In this document: positions 33,237 to 40,828 of the stretch, piece by piece
How positions within the stretch are numbered: position 1 is the first letter of the stretch
Layout of the letters: every line of letters begins with the position of its first letter
Source of the DNA: JALYNX01 sp040905925
GTDB taxonomy: Bacteria > Actinomycetota > Acidimicrobiia > Spongiisociales > ZC4RG35
Reading direction: 5' to 3'
Assembly (NCBI GenBank): GCA_040905925.1
Contig: JBBDQO010000018.1
Coordinates: 1-55,649, forward strand
Length of the DNA stretch: 55,649 bases
Notes under the pieces: generated by a model
The model's database searches: none
What the model was told of the DNA's origin: nothing
What the model saw: the letters and a program-made list of their open reading frames with translations, nothing else
Translations under genes and position numbers: made by a program

Positions 33237-35137
33237 CCGCGAACCTGATAACGGTGTTTGCGCTGGTGGTCGGGATCGTGTGGCTCGGCGTGCTCTTCGC
33301 TTCGGCGATCCGCAACCGGGGTGGGGAAGAGGTCGCCCCCAATCTCAAACCAGGGATCACCGACCAGGAGATGGAGACCCGGCGACTCGAGGGTGGGCAG
33401 AAGGCGGCGATCGCCTTCTCGGCTTTTCTCGCCATCTCGCTTCCCCTCTATTTCCTCGGTGAGACGGGTCGGCAGGAGAACTTCGTCGACGAGTTCGAGG
33501 TGGCGGCGCAAGAGCGCGGGGCCCTAATCGTCGAGGAGTTCCGGTGTTTCGACTGCCACGGCCCGGAGGGGGTGGGGGGGACTGCCCGCTATGTGGAGAA
33601 ACGCTCCGGAGTGACCGTCTCCTGGGCAGCGCCCTCTCTCAACGACATCCTCTTCCGGTATGAGGAGGCCGAGGTCAACTTCTGGGTTACCTACGGTCGA
33701 GGCAATACACCGATGCCGGCCTGGGGCCTTCCTGGCGGCGGCCCTCTGACCGAGGCCCAGGTGTCGGATGTCGTCAGCTATCTGACAACCATCCAGGTGC
33801 CCCAGAACGATGCTCTGGCCGAGTTGGAGCCGGGAATCGAGGTCCAGCTCGACCGGCTCGAGACGGCGGAGGCGACGGTGACCACGGCCATCATCAATCA
33901 GGCCCAGGTTGTCGCCAACATCGTTGCCGCCCCCGCGAGATTGGTGATCGTGGACCCACTCGCCAAGCGAGCCGGTGACCTCCTCGATGACGCCGGCGAA
34001 GGCCTGGACACCGACGATGACGGTCTGTCCGATGTCGCCGAGGAGGAGCTGTCGGCGATTTCGGTCGAGGCTCTCGAAGCACTGACGGTGGTGCAGCCGA
34101 TCGCACTCGATCCAGAGACGCCAGATGCCGAGCTGGCTGAGGAGGCAGTGTTCTCGTTGGAGGAGTCGCTCGAGATCGCCCCCGTTCTCGAGATCTACCT
34201 CGATGCGATCCAATTGGCGATCGTGGAAGGGACGGTCGACCCCGCGGTTGGGATCAGCGAAGGGGCGATCACCGAGTTGGAGCCGATTGCCGCCGCAGCC
34301 GCCGATCTGGGCGTGACGGTGCCGCCGGCGATTCAGGACCTGGCCGACGCCGAGGATTTGGTCGCAGCCCTCGACGAGGCCGCCGCCGCCGAGACACCTG
34401 TTGAGGGTGCAGCGGCTCTCGCCGCACAGGCTGGCGCCTCGGTGACCGCCGGGTCCGACTCCGATGGGGACGGGCTCTCGACCGCCGCCGAAGAAGACAT
34501 CAGCAACCAGATGACCGAGGCCAACGTGTCCACGATCCCTGGTGGTCTGAGTGCGATCAGCCTCGACCCCACCAACCCGGCTTCGGTGGGCGGGGAGCCG
34601 GACAGCGCGACGGCTGCCACGATGGTGGGCAGGCTGGAGTCGCTCCACACCTCTCTGCAGGTCACCTCCGACAACATCGACAAGCTCCGGGAACAGGAGG
34701 TCGGTGGTCTCGAGTTCCTCGAGGCCGCCCAAGACACCGGCGCCTGGGAGATCGACTTCGAAGGCGTAGCCGAGGCGATGGGCGCCGAAGTCGAAACGGC
34801 GCAACGCGCGGCGGGGTTGTTCAACTCCAACTGCGCCCGGTGCCACACCGCCGGGTTCAGTGCCGGGGTGCCCTTCACCCAGGAGGCCGGGTCCGGCGGC
34901 TTTGGACCTGCCCTCTGGGATGGTCGTCCGACCGTGCAATTCGGCGAGGTGAGCGAGAATCCGGAAGACGACCTGTTGGTCAGGTTCTTGACCCGCGGAT
35001 CGGAAGCCCAGACTCCTTACGGGCTCAACGGCTTTGGCTCGGGTCGAATGCCGGCGTTTGGCGCCATTCTCAGCGAGGCGGACATCGAGCTTCTCGCCGC
35101 CTATCTACGTGGGGGCAATATGGACGGGAAGGGTTGA
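33233..35137 (+). CDS. Large diheme membrane cytochrome c with calcium-binding-type linker repeats
   Basis: A 634-residue protein. Two membrane helices (about 4-25 and 57-75) precede heme 1, CFDCH at 105-109. Heme 2, CARCH, is at 534-538. The 420 residues between them are unlike any cytochrome: acidic, Ala/Glu-rich and including two D-x-D-x-DG-L-S repeats (DTDDDGLSD near 259 and DSDGDGLS near 409), which resemble thrombospondin-type-3 or dockerin calcium loops. The C-terminal domain has GRMPAFG as likely Met ligand. It overlaps the Rieske stop and should be the electron acceptor of the complex. Confidence 0.88.
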   Translation: MTANLITVFALVVGIVWLGVLFASAIRNRGGEEVAPNLKPGITDQEMETRRLEGGQKAAIAFSAFLAISLPLYFLGETGRQENFVDEFEVAAQERGALIVEEFRCFDCHGPEGVGGTARYVEKRSGVTVSWAAPSLNDILFRYEEAEVNFWVTYGRGNTPMPAWGLPGGGPLTEAQVSDVVSYLTTIQVPQNDALAELEPGIEVQLDRLETAEATVTTAIINQAQVVANIVAAPARLVIVDPLAKRAGDLLDDAGEGLDTDDDGLSDVAEEELSAISVEALEALTVVQPIALDPETPDAELAEEAVFSLEESLEIAPVLEIYLDAIQLAIVEGTVDPAVGISEGAITELEPIAAAAADLGVTVPPAIQDLADAEDLVAALDEAAAAETPVEGAAALAAQAGASVTAGSDSDGDGLSTAAEEDISNQMTEANVSTIPGGLSAISLDPTNPASVGGEPDSATAATMVGRLESLHTSLQVTSDNIDKLREQEVGGLEFLEAAQDTGAWEIDFEGVAEAMGAEVETAQRAAGLFNSNCARCHTAGFSAGVPFTQEAGSGGFGPALWDGRPTVQFGEVSENPEDDLLVRFLTRGSEAQTPYGLNGFGSGRMPAFGAILSEADIELLAAYLRGGNMDGKG

Positions 35138-35139
35138 CG

Positions 35140-35529
35140 ATGTCCGTGGTCATGGCACAGGGCGATTTCTTCCGGGAGTTCTTCCGCTCCCTCTTCTCCG
35201 CCAACCTGTTCGTCACGGGCGTGATCCTGACGATCGGGGCGGTTCTTCTTTTCTATGGCTCGATCTACCTGTTCAACGCCACCAACCTCGGGAAGAGGCT
35301 CGGGTTCCTGGTGACCGGGGCCGCCTTGTTCGGATGGCTGACCATCACCTCGATGCTCTTTGTGATCTACGCCCCACGGGGACCGAAGCCGGACAACATC
35401 GAAGGGCTCAACGCGGTCGAGATCCGCATCATCCCGGTCACCTATCTGCTGGTGTCCCTGGTGCTCTTCCTGGTGTTCCTGGTGGCCCTACACCAATACG
35501 AAGAGCTCCAGGAGAAGTCGAGCCGATGA
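35140..35529 (+). CDS. Small membrane protein ending the cytochrome b operon
   Basis: A 129-residue protein with three membrane helices (about 22-44, 54-75 and 97-119) and a short charged tail. The ATG lies 2 nt after the diheme cytochrome stop, so it is co-transcribed. I recognise no family. It may be a small subunit that stabilises the complex, judged only by location. Confidence 0.7.
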   Translation: MSVVMAQGDFFREFFRSLFSANLFVTGVILTIGAVLLFYGSIYLFNATNLGKRLGFLVTGAALFGWLTITSMLFVIYAPRGPKPDNIEGLNAVEIRIIPVTYLLVSLVLFLVFLVALHQYEELQEKSSR

Positions 35530-35657
35530 ATACCGGCCGACTTCGCCCCTCGGCAACCCTCAGTCCGGGCGTCGCGACGGCTTCAACTGCCTAACAGACC
35601 TCGGGGCGAACAGACGCCGGTCGGCCGGAGCTTCCGCCGCGTGTGGCGTCGGCCCCT

Positions 35658-36269
35658 TCACCTATTCCCGTAGTAGCTCAATACCTGGAGCTCCATCGAC
35701 AGGTCCACCTGACGCACCGTGACGTTGTCAGGGACGTTGACCAGGACCGGTGCGAAATTGAGGATGGAATTGATCCCAAGGGCCACCAGACGGTCGGTCA
35801 CCTGTTGGGCTGCGACCGCGGGCACGGCGAGGATCGCCATGTCGAAACATCCGCCCCGACAATCGCTATCCATGTCGTGGAGGTTCCGCACCTCCACCCG
35901 GCCCGCCCGGGAGCCGACTTTTCGGGTGTCGGTGTCGTAGACCGCAGCCACGTCGAAGCCCCGCCGGCTCAACCCAGCGTATGCCGCCAGTGCCCTTCCC
36001 AGGTTCCCGGCACCGATGATGGCGACCTGGCGGCGGTCGGCGATCCCCAGCTCCTGACGAATCCGGTGCCTCAGGTCGGCCACCGAGTATCCGACACCCC
36101 GGACCCCGTGAAAGTCGAGATGGGAGAGGTCACGCCGGACGTTGGCAGCATTGGCGCCGGCCGCCTCGGCCAACTCCTCGGAACTGACGGTCTCCTTGGA
36201 TTGGAAGTCCTCGAGCAATCGAAGGTACCGGGGGAGTCGGACCACGGTCGCCTTGGGAAGCTCACTCAT
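35658..36269 (-). CDS. rex: Redox-sensing transcriptional repressor Rex
   Basis: A 203-residue protein. Rex senses the NADH/NAD+ ratio and represses respiratory genes when NAD+ is high. The N-terminal winged helix reads LPRYLRLLEDFQSKETVSSEELAEAAGANAANVRRDLSHL, and the Rossmann part has VAIIGAGNLGRAL (G-x-G-x-x-G) followed by the typical FAPVLVNVPDNVTVRQVDLS. I chose the ATG at 36269. Divergent from the reductase gene and between the bc and nuo operons, which Rex commonly controls. I found no convincing TTGTGAA-type operator nearby. Confidence 0.94.
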   Translation of the reverse strand: MSELPKATVVRLPRYLRLLEDFQSKETVSSEELAEAAGANAANVRRDLSHLDFHGVRGVGYSVADLRHRIRQELGIADRRQVAIIGAGNLGRALAAYAGLSRRGFDVAAVYDTDTRKVGSRAGRVEVRNLHDMDSDCRGGCFDMAILAVPAVAAQQVTDRLVALGINSILNFAPVLVNVPDNVTVRQVDLSMELQVLSYYGNR

Positions 36270-36277
36270 CGCGGGCG

Positions 36278-36283
36278 ACGTTA
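36278..36283 (-). promoter_or_regulatory. Candidate -10 element of leaderless rex
   Basis: TAACGT on the minus strand ends 8 nt before the ATG at 36269. There is no SD sequence. Confidence 0.35.
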
Positions 36284-36335
36284 GACCTTCTGCCTCGATT
36301 CCCAGCTCGAAGGGTTCTTGCTCGATGCCAACCTC

Positions 36336-36341
36336 TAACCT
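36336..36341 (+). promoter_or_regulatory. Candidate -10 element of the reductase gene
   Basis: TAACCT lies 8 nt before the ATG at 36350, with no SD sequence between. Confidence 0.35.
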
Positions 36342-36349
36342 GACCACCT

Positions 36350-37588
36350 ATGCCTTCTCCCTCGGTGCTCGTCATAGGTGGTGGCCCCGCCGGGTCGGCG
36401 GCCGCCTACTGGTTGGCACGGGAGGGACACGACGTCACCCTGGTCGAGAAGAAGGAATACCCCCGTGACAAGACCTGTGGCGATGGCCTGACCCCGCGGG
36501 CGGTCCTTCAACTCCAGGAGATGGGATTCGACTTCGAAGTGCCCCAGTTCCACACCATCACCGGGCTTCGCTCCTACGCCGGCGACGATCTGATGCTCGA
36601 ATTGCCCTGGCCCGAGCATTCCCGGTTCCCCAACTGGGGCGGAGTGATCCGGCGCAGCGACCTCGACTCACAGGTGGCAACGCTCGCCGCCAAACAGGGT
36701 GTCTCAATCCTGGAGAAGACCGAGGGATTCCCAACCATCGAGGGCGGCTTCCTCACCGGCGTTACCTTGAAGCACAACGGGTCGATCGATATGGTGACGC
36801 CCAGGGTGACCGTGATCGCAGACGGGTCCATGAACCGTTTCGGGCGGGAATTGGGCACCGAGCGACGCCGGGACTACCCGATGGGACTCGCCGCCCGGGG
36901 CTACTACTCGTCACCGCGTTCCACCGACCCCTTCCTGGAGAGCCAACTCGACCTGCGCGACTCCTCGGGAGCGACCATGCCCGGTTACGGCTGGGTGTTC
37001 CCTCTCGGTGACGGGACGGTCAACGTCGGTGTGGGCCTGCTCTCCACCTTCACGCGGTGGAAGCACGTCAACACCACGCACATGATGGCCCACTACGCCG
37101 CCACCGCCCCCTCCTACTGGGGGTTCAGCGAGGAATCCAAGCTGAGCAACCCGGTCGGGGGCAAGCTCACCATGTCGTTTTCGAAGGGGCCACTGGTCGG
37201 CTCCAACTGGATCACGGTCGGGGATGCCGCAGGGGCGATCAACCCCTGGAACGGCGAGGGGATCTCATACGCCTACGAGACGGGCCGGATGGCTGCCGAG
37301 CACATCGGAGAGGCTCTGACCCGGGACGACCTCGGGTTGCTCCGTCGCTATCCGCAGCATCTCGACGACGAGTACGGGCTCTACTACAAGACGGCGCGGG
37401 TCTTCGTGAAGCTGATCGGCCACCCCTCGGTGATGCGGACTCTGGCCCACACCGGCCTCCACAATCGCACGCTGATGGAGTGGACCCTCAAGGTGATGTC
37501 CAATCTCCTCGACGAGGACGACAAGCACATGGGGGAAGGGGTCTACGACGCCTTGGCCGGTGTGGTTCGGACTCTGCCGACCGCGTGA
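36350..37588 (+). CDS. Geranylgeranyl/menaquinone reductase family FAD protein
   Basis: A 412-residue flavoprotein. VLVIGGGPAGSAAAYWLAREGHDVTLVEKK binds FAD, DKTCGDGLTPRAVLQL is the family-specific loop, and ITVGDAAGAINPWNGEGISYAYETGRMAAEH is the GD motif. In mycobacteria the homologue MenJ saturates a double bond in the menaquinone side chain. A gene of this family often lies just before nuoA in actinobacteria, as here apart from two intervening genes. Geranylgeranyl lipid reduction is the alternative. Confidence 0.88.
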   Translation: MPSPSVLVIGGGPAGSAAAYWLAREGHDVTLVEKKEYPRDKTCGDGLTPRAVLQLQEMGFDFEVPQFHTITGLRSYAGDDLMLELPWPEHSRFPNWGGVIRRSDLDSQVATLAAKQGVSILEKTEGFPTIEGGFLTGVTLKHNGSIDMVTPRVTVIADGSMNRFGRELGTERRRDYPMGLAARGYYSSPRSTDPFLESQLDLRDSSGATMPGYGWVFPLGDGTVNVGVGLLSTFTRWKHVNTTHMMAHYAATAPSYWGFSEESKLSNPVGGKLTMSFSKGPLVGSNWITVGDAAGAINPWNGEGISYAYETGRMAAEHIGEALTRDDLGLLRRYPQHLDDEYGLYYKTARVFVKLIGHPSVMRTLAHTGLHNRTLMEWTLKVMSNLLDEDDKHMGEGVYDALAGVVRTLPTA

Positions 37589-38250
37589 AACCCAAGCTTC
37601 TCGTCCTTGACGTCAACGAGACGCTTCTCGACCTTTCTCCATTGAGACTCGACTTCGAGGCAGTCTTTGGGAGCTCGGATCCGATGGGTGAGTGGTTCGC
37701 GCGATTGCTGCACGGTTCCCTGGTCGCCAACCACCTCGACGACTATCGAGCGTTCGGCGTGATCGGGGTTGAGGCGTTGCATGTCGTCGCGAAAAGGCGC
37801 CAAGTCGACCTCGACGGAGTCATCGCAACCCGGATCGTCTCCCATCTCGCCAGCCTGCCCGCGCACCGCGACGTGGTTCCCGCCCTGGAGCGACTCGTTG
37901 ATGCTGGTTTCGCCCTGGCAGTCCTCACCAACGGCAGCACCGAGACAGCCAATGCCCAAATCGAGAACGCAGGTCTGACGGCGTTTATCCAGCGGGTGAT
38001 CTCGGTCGAGGAGGTGGGGCGGTTCAAGCCCGACCCGGCCACCTATCGCCACGCTGCCCAGGTCATGGATGTGAGCGTCTCTGAGTCGATGCTGGTGGCG
38101 GCCCATGACTGGGACGTGGCAGGGGCGATGAAAACCGGCGCTCAGGGTGCCTTTGTCCAACGCCCTGGTTCGTTCTGGAGCCTGCCGACGCCGATGCCGG
38201 CAGTGGTAGGCGAGAACCTCGAGGAGATCGCCGACCAATTGGCCGTCTGA
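37585..38250 (+). CDS. HAD-family hydrolase, haloacid dehalogenase type II-like
   Basis: A 221-residue protein beginning LLVLDVNETLLDLS, with nucleophile Asp in the D-x-N-E-T-L form typical of L-2-haloacid dehalogenases. AVLTNGSTETANAQ (motif II) and FKPDPATYRHAA (motif III Lys) and VAAHDWDVAGAMKTGA (acidic motif IV) complete the site. It overlaps the reductase stop (GTGA), so it is translated with it. The real substrate may be a phosphate ester. Confidence 0.88.
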   Translation: MKPKLLVLDVNETLLDLSPLRLDFEAVFGSSDPMGEWFARLLHGSLVANHLDDYRAFGVIGVEALHVVAKRRQVDLDGVIATRIVSHLASLPAHRDVVPALERLVDAGFALAVLTNGSTETANAQIENAGLTAFIQRVISVEEVGRFKPDPATYRHAAQVMDVSVSESMLVAAHDWDVAGAMKTGAQGAFVQRPGSFWSLPTPMPAVVGENLEEIADQLAV

Positions 38251-38275
38251 TGTCATTGGGTTCTGGCCGTGTCGC

Positions 38276-39292
38276 TTAGAGGTGGGGCGCCACTTCTTCC
38301 GCCAGTTGTTGCATCAACGCGACCTGGTCCTCGTATTCCAGCGTTGCGAAATAGCTGCGAGCCACGAACTCGATAGACATCGAAGCCTGCTCCCGGACTC
38401 CGAGCAGAGTCGACACGATCTCGTCGCTCGAGCCGGCCACCGTAAAACGGTCCTGGAGACGCTTTCGGCGGTCCTCGGTCAACTCAGGTGCGGCCCGTGG
38501 GGGCCCTGATCGGGACGCCGATCCCTCCATGTCGGAGTACTTCCAGGTCATGTGCCACACATGATTGACATAGCGGGCCCAGGCGGCTTCTGGAGAGGTG
38601 CCAGGCAGAATCACCGAATAGTGGATGATCCGAAGCTCCGAAGGGTCACGTCCGATTCGCTCACATTCGTCCTCGATCCATCGGATCTGCTGGGTCAGCT
38701 TGTCCGGGGCGACATTGGAGAAGATCCCGTCGGCGAGCCGGGCCGCCCGCCGGATGGCCGCTTCGGCCCCGCCTCCGATGAGGATCGGGATCGAGACTGA
38801 CGGAACGGGACGCACCGCGACTTCGGGGAACTCGTACACCGAGCCCCGATGATGGAACGGCTCCCCCGCCCACGACTTTCGGAGCAAGGTCAGGATCTCC
38901 TCCATTGCCGCCCCCCGCCGGGTCATATCGGCCCCTAGGGCTGCGAATTCGACCTCGCTCCATCCGAGGCCAAGACCAAGTGTGAAGCGCCCACCACTGA
39001 GAAGGCTGACGGTGGCGGCGTCCTCAGCGAGCCGGAGCGGGTGATGTAATGGGGCGAGGATGACACCGGTGGCAATCTCGATGCTCGAGGTGGCGGCGGC
39101 GATCGCTGCACTGACCACCGCCAAGGAGGGCATGTACCCGTCATCGACGAAATGGTGCTCTGTGGTCCAGATCGAGGTGAGGCCCAGCAGCTCGGCCTCT
39201 GTGGCCAGGCGGATCGTTTCTTCGTAAGCACGCGACCAATCCCGTTCTCCCGGGCGCAACTGGGCACTGAGCAATCCGAATCCGAGGCTCAT
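38276..39292 (-). CDS. LLM-class (F420-type) flavin-dependent oxidoreductase
   Basis: A 338-residue TIM-barrel protein. TSIWTTEHHFVDDGYMPSLAV, IATGVILAPLHHPLRLAEDAAT, GGRFTLGLGLGWSEVEF and PILIGGGAEAAIRRAARLADG are family segments. Luciferase-like enzymes use F420 or FMN; the substrate is unknown. I chose the ATG at 39292, preceded by AAAGGA. It is divergent from nuoA. The long upstream extension to 39367 lacks support. Confidence 0.88.
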   Translation of the reverse strand: MSLGFGLLSAQLRPGERDWSRAYEETIRLATEAELLGLTSIWTTEHHFVDDGYMPSLAVVSAAIAAATSSIEIATGVILAPLHHPLRLAEDAATVSLLSGGRFTLGLGLGWSEVEFAALGADMTRRGAAMEEILTLLRKSWAGEPFHHRGSVYEFPEVAVRPVPSVSIPILIGGGAEAAIRRAARLADGIFSNVAPDKLTQQIRWIEDECERIGRDPSELRIIHYSVILPGTSPEAAWARYVNHVWHMTWKYSDMEGSASRSGPPRAAPELTEDRRKRLQDRFTVAGSSDEIVSTLLGVREQASMSIEFVARSYFATLEYEDQVALMQQLAEEVAPHL

Positions 39293-39402
39293 CTGGTCCT
39301 TTCGTTTGACAACTGCGCAGCCTATGGGCGTCGCCAGAGATAGGGCAGGCAGGCTGCGAGGTCGCAACCTGTGCCTGATTTACCGCACCAACCGGCCGGT
39401 TC

Positions 39403-39408
39403 TAAGCT
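39403..39408 (+). promoter_or_regulatory. Candidate promoter of leaderless nuoA
   Basis: TAAGCT is 7 nt before the GTG at 39416 and TTACCG (39380-39385) lies 17 nt upstream of it. No SD sequence is present. Confidence 0.45.
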
Positions 39409-39415
39409 CAGATCC

Positions 39416-39826
39416 GTGACACTCGCCGACTATCTGCCCATCGGCCTGATGCTGCTTCTGGCCGGGGCGTTCGTTGCGGTGTCGCTCAATGTCTCCCGAT
39501 TCTTCCGTCCGCACAACCCGACGCCGGAGAAGCTCGACCCGTACGAGAGCGGCATCGTCCCTGAGGTCGAGCCGGTACAACGATTCCCGGTGAAGTTCTA
39601 TCTGGTGGCGATGCTCTTTGTGATCTTCGACGTCGAGATCATCTTCCTGTTTGCTTGGGCGTCGATCTGGGACCGGCTGGGCTGGTACGGGGTGGCCGCC
39701 GTGTTCATCTTCACCTTCTTCGTGGCCGAGACCCTCGCCTACGTCTGGAAGCGGGGCGCCCTCGATTGGAACGTGCACCGGCGGACCCGCTACCTGCCCT
39801 CCGACTCGTCGGAGGAGGCGGCCTAG
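39416..39826 (+). CDS. nuoA: NADH-quinone oxidoreductase subunit A
   Basis: A 136-residue membrane subunit of complex I. RFFRPHNPTPEKLDPYESGI and PVKFYLVAMLFVIFDVEIIFLF are the NuoA signature, with the conserved Glu/Asp of the second helix, and the last helix ends FVAETLAYVWKRGALDW. The GTG start at 39416 gives the normal length. It begins nuoABCD with no gap before nuoB. Confidence 0.95.
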   Translation: MTLADYLPIGLMLLLAGAFVAVSLNVSRFFRPHNPTPEKLDPYESGIVPEVEPVQRFPVKFYLVAMLFVIFDVEIIFLFAWASIWDRLGWYGVAAVFIFTFFVAETLAYVWKRGALDWNVHRRTRYLPSDSSEEAA

Positions 39827-40294
39827 ATGGCCACCACCGCTCCGGGCAACCTGATGATGACCACCGTCGACAAGGCGGCGCGTTGGGCCCGGACCCGGTC
39901 GATGTTCCCCGCCACCTTCGGGCTGGCCTGCTGTGCCATCGAGATGATGGCCACCGGCGCCGCCCACTACGACCTGGCTCGCTTCGGGATGGAGGTCTTC
40001 CGCGCCTCACCGCGGCAGGCGGACCTCATGATCGTTGCCGGCCGGGTGAGCCAGAAGATGGCTCCCGTCCTGCGCCAGGTCTACGACCAGATGCCAGACC
40101 CCAAGTGGGTGATCTCGATGGGAGCCTGTGCCTCGACCGGCGGCATGTTCAACAACTACGCCCTGGTCCAGGGTGTCGACCAGGTGGTCCCGGTGGATAT
40201 CTACGTGCCCGGGTGCCCGCCCGGCCCGCAAAGCCTGATGCACGGCATCCTCACCCTTCACGACAAGATCATGAACGGCGAGATCAACAATTGA
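39827..40294 (+). CDS. nuoB: NADH-quinone oxidoreductase subunit B
   Basis: A 155-residue peripheral subunit that holds cluster N2, the electron donor to quinone. Ligands are the Cys-Cys pair in FGLACCAIEMM, the Cys in MGACASTGG and the Cys in VPGCPPGPQSL. It starts one base after the nuoA stop and overlaps nuoC. Confidence 0.96.
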   Translation: MATTAPGNLMMTTVDKAARWARTRSMFPATFGLACCAIEMMATGAAHYDLARFGMEVFRASPRQADLMIVAGRVSQKMAPVLRQVYDQMPDPKWVISMGACASTGGMFNNYALVQGVDQVVPVDIYVPGCPPGPQSLMHGILTLHDKIMNGEINN

Positions 40295-40827
40295 GCGACG
40301 AGACGACGACCCTCGAGGGGACGCCGCCGGCTGAACCCACACGACCGCTTCCCGAGAATCCAGTGCTTCGGACCTTGTTCGAGGGCTTTGAAGCGGTGGG
40401 ATGGGAGAGCTCGCTCGGTCAGGACGTGGCACGGGTTCCCAACGAGACATGGGCCGAGTTCGCACATGCCGCCAAGGAAGCCGGTTTCGAGGTCTGTGTC
40501 GACGTGACCGTCGTCGACTGGATGCGGGAGCGCCCCGAGCGGTTCGAGATCGTGGCCAACCTGCTTTCGATGTCCCACAAGCTTCGGCTCCGGATGATGA
40601 CCACCGCGGGGCGGATCGATCCGTCGGTCGCGTCCCTGGTCCCGATCTGGCCCGGGGCCAACTTCGCCGAGCGCGAGGCTTACGACATGTTCGGCGTGGA
40701 TTTTGAGGGACACCCCGATCTGACCCGCATCCTGATGCCCGACGAGTGGGAGGGTCACCCGTTACGCAAGGACTTCGCGGTCGGATCGGTCCCGGTGCAG
40801 TTCAAGGAAAGCCATCAGGTGACTTGA
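40291..40827 (+). CDS. nuoC: NADH-quinone oxidoreductase subunit C
   Basis: A 178-residue subunit. The conserved FEIVANLLSMSHKLRLRM, VPIWPGANFAEREAYDMFGVDFEGHPDLTRILMP and final WEGHPLRKDF segments are all present. The TTG start overlaps the nuoB stop by 4 nt, so translation is coupled. It ends 1 nt before nuoD. Confidence 0.95.
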   Translation: MSDETTTLEGTPPAEPTRPLPENPVLRTLFEGFEAVGWESSLGQDVARVPNETWAEFAHAAKEAGFEVCVDVTVVDWMRERPERFEIVANLLSMSHKLRLRMMTTAGRIDPSVASLVPIWPGANFAEREAYDMFGVDFEGHPDLTRILMPDEWEGHPLRKDFAVGSVPVQFKESHQVT

Positions 40828-40828
40828 G

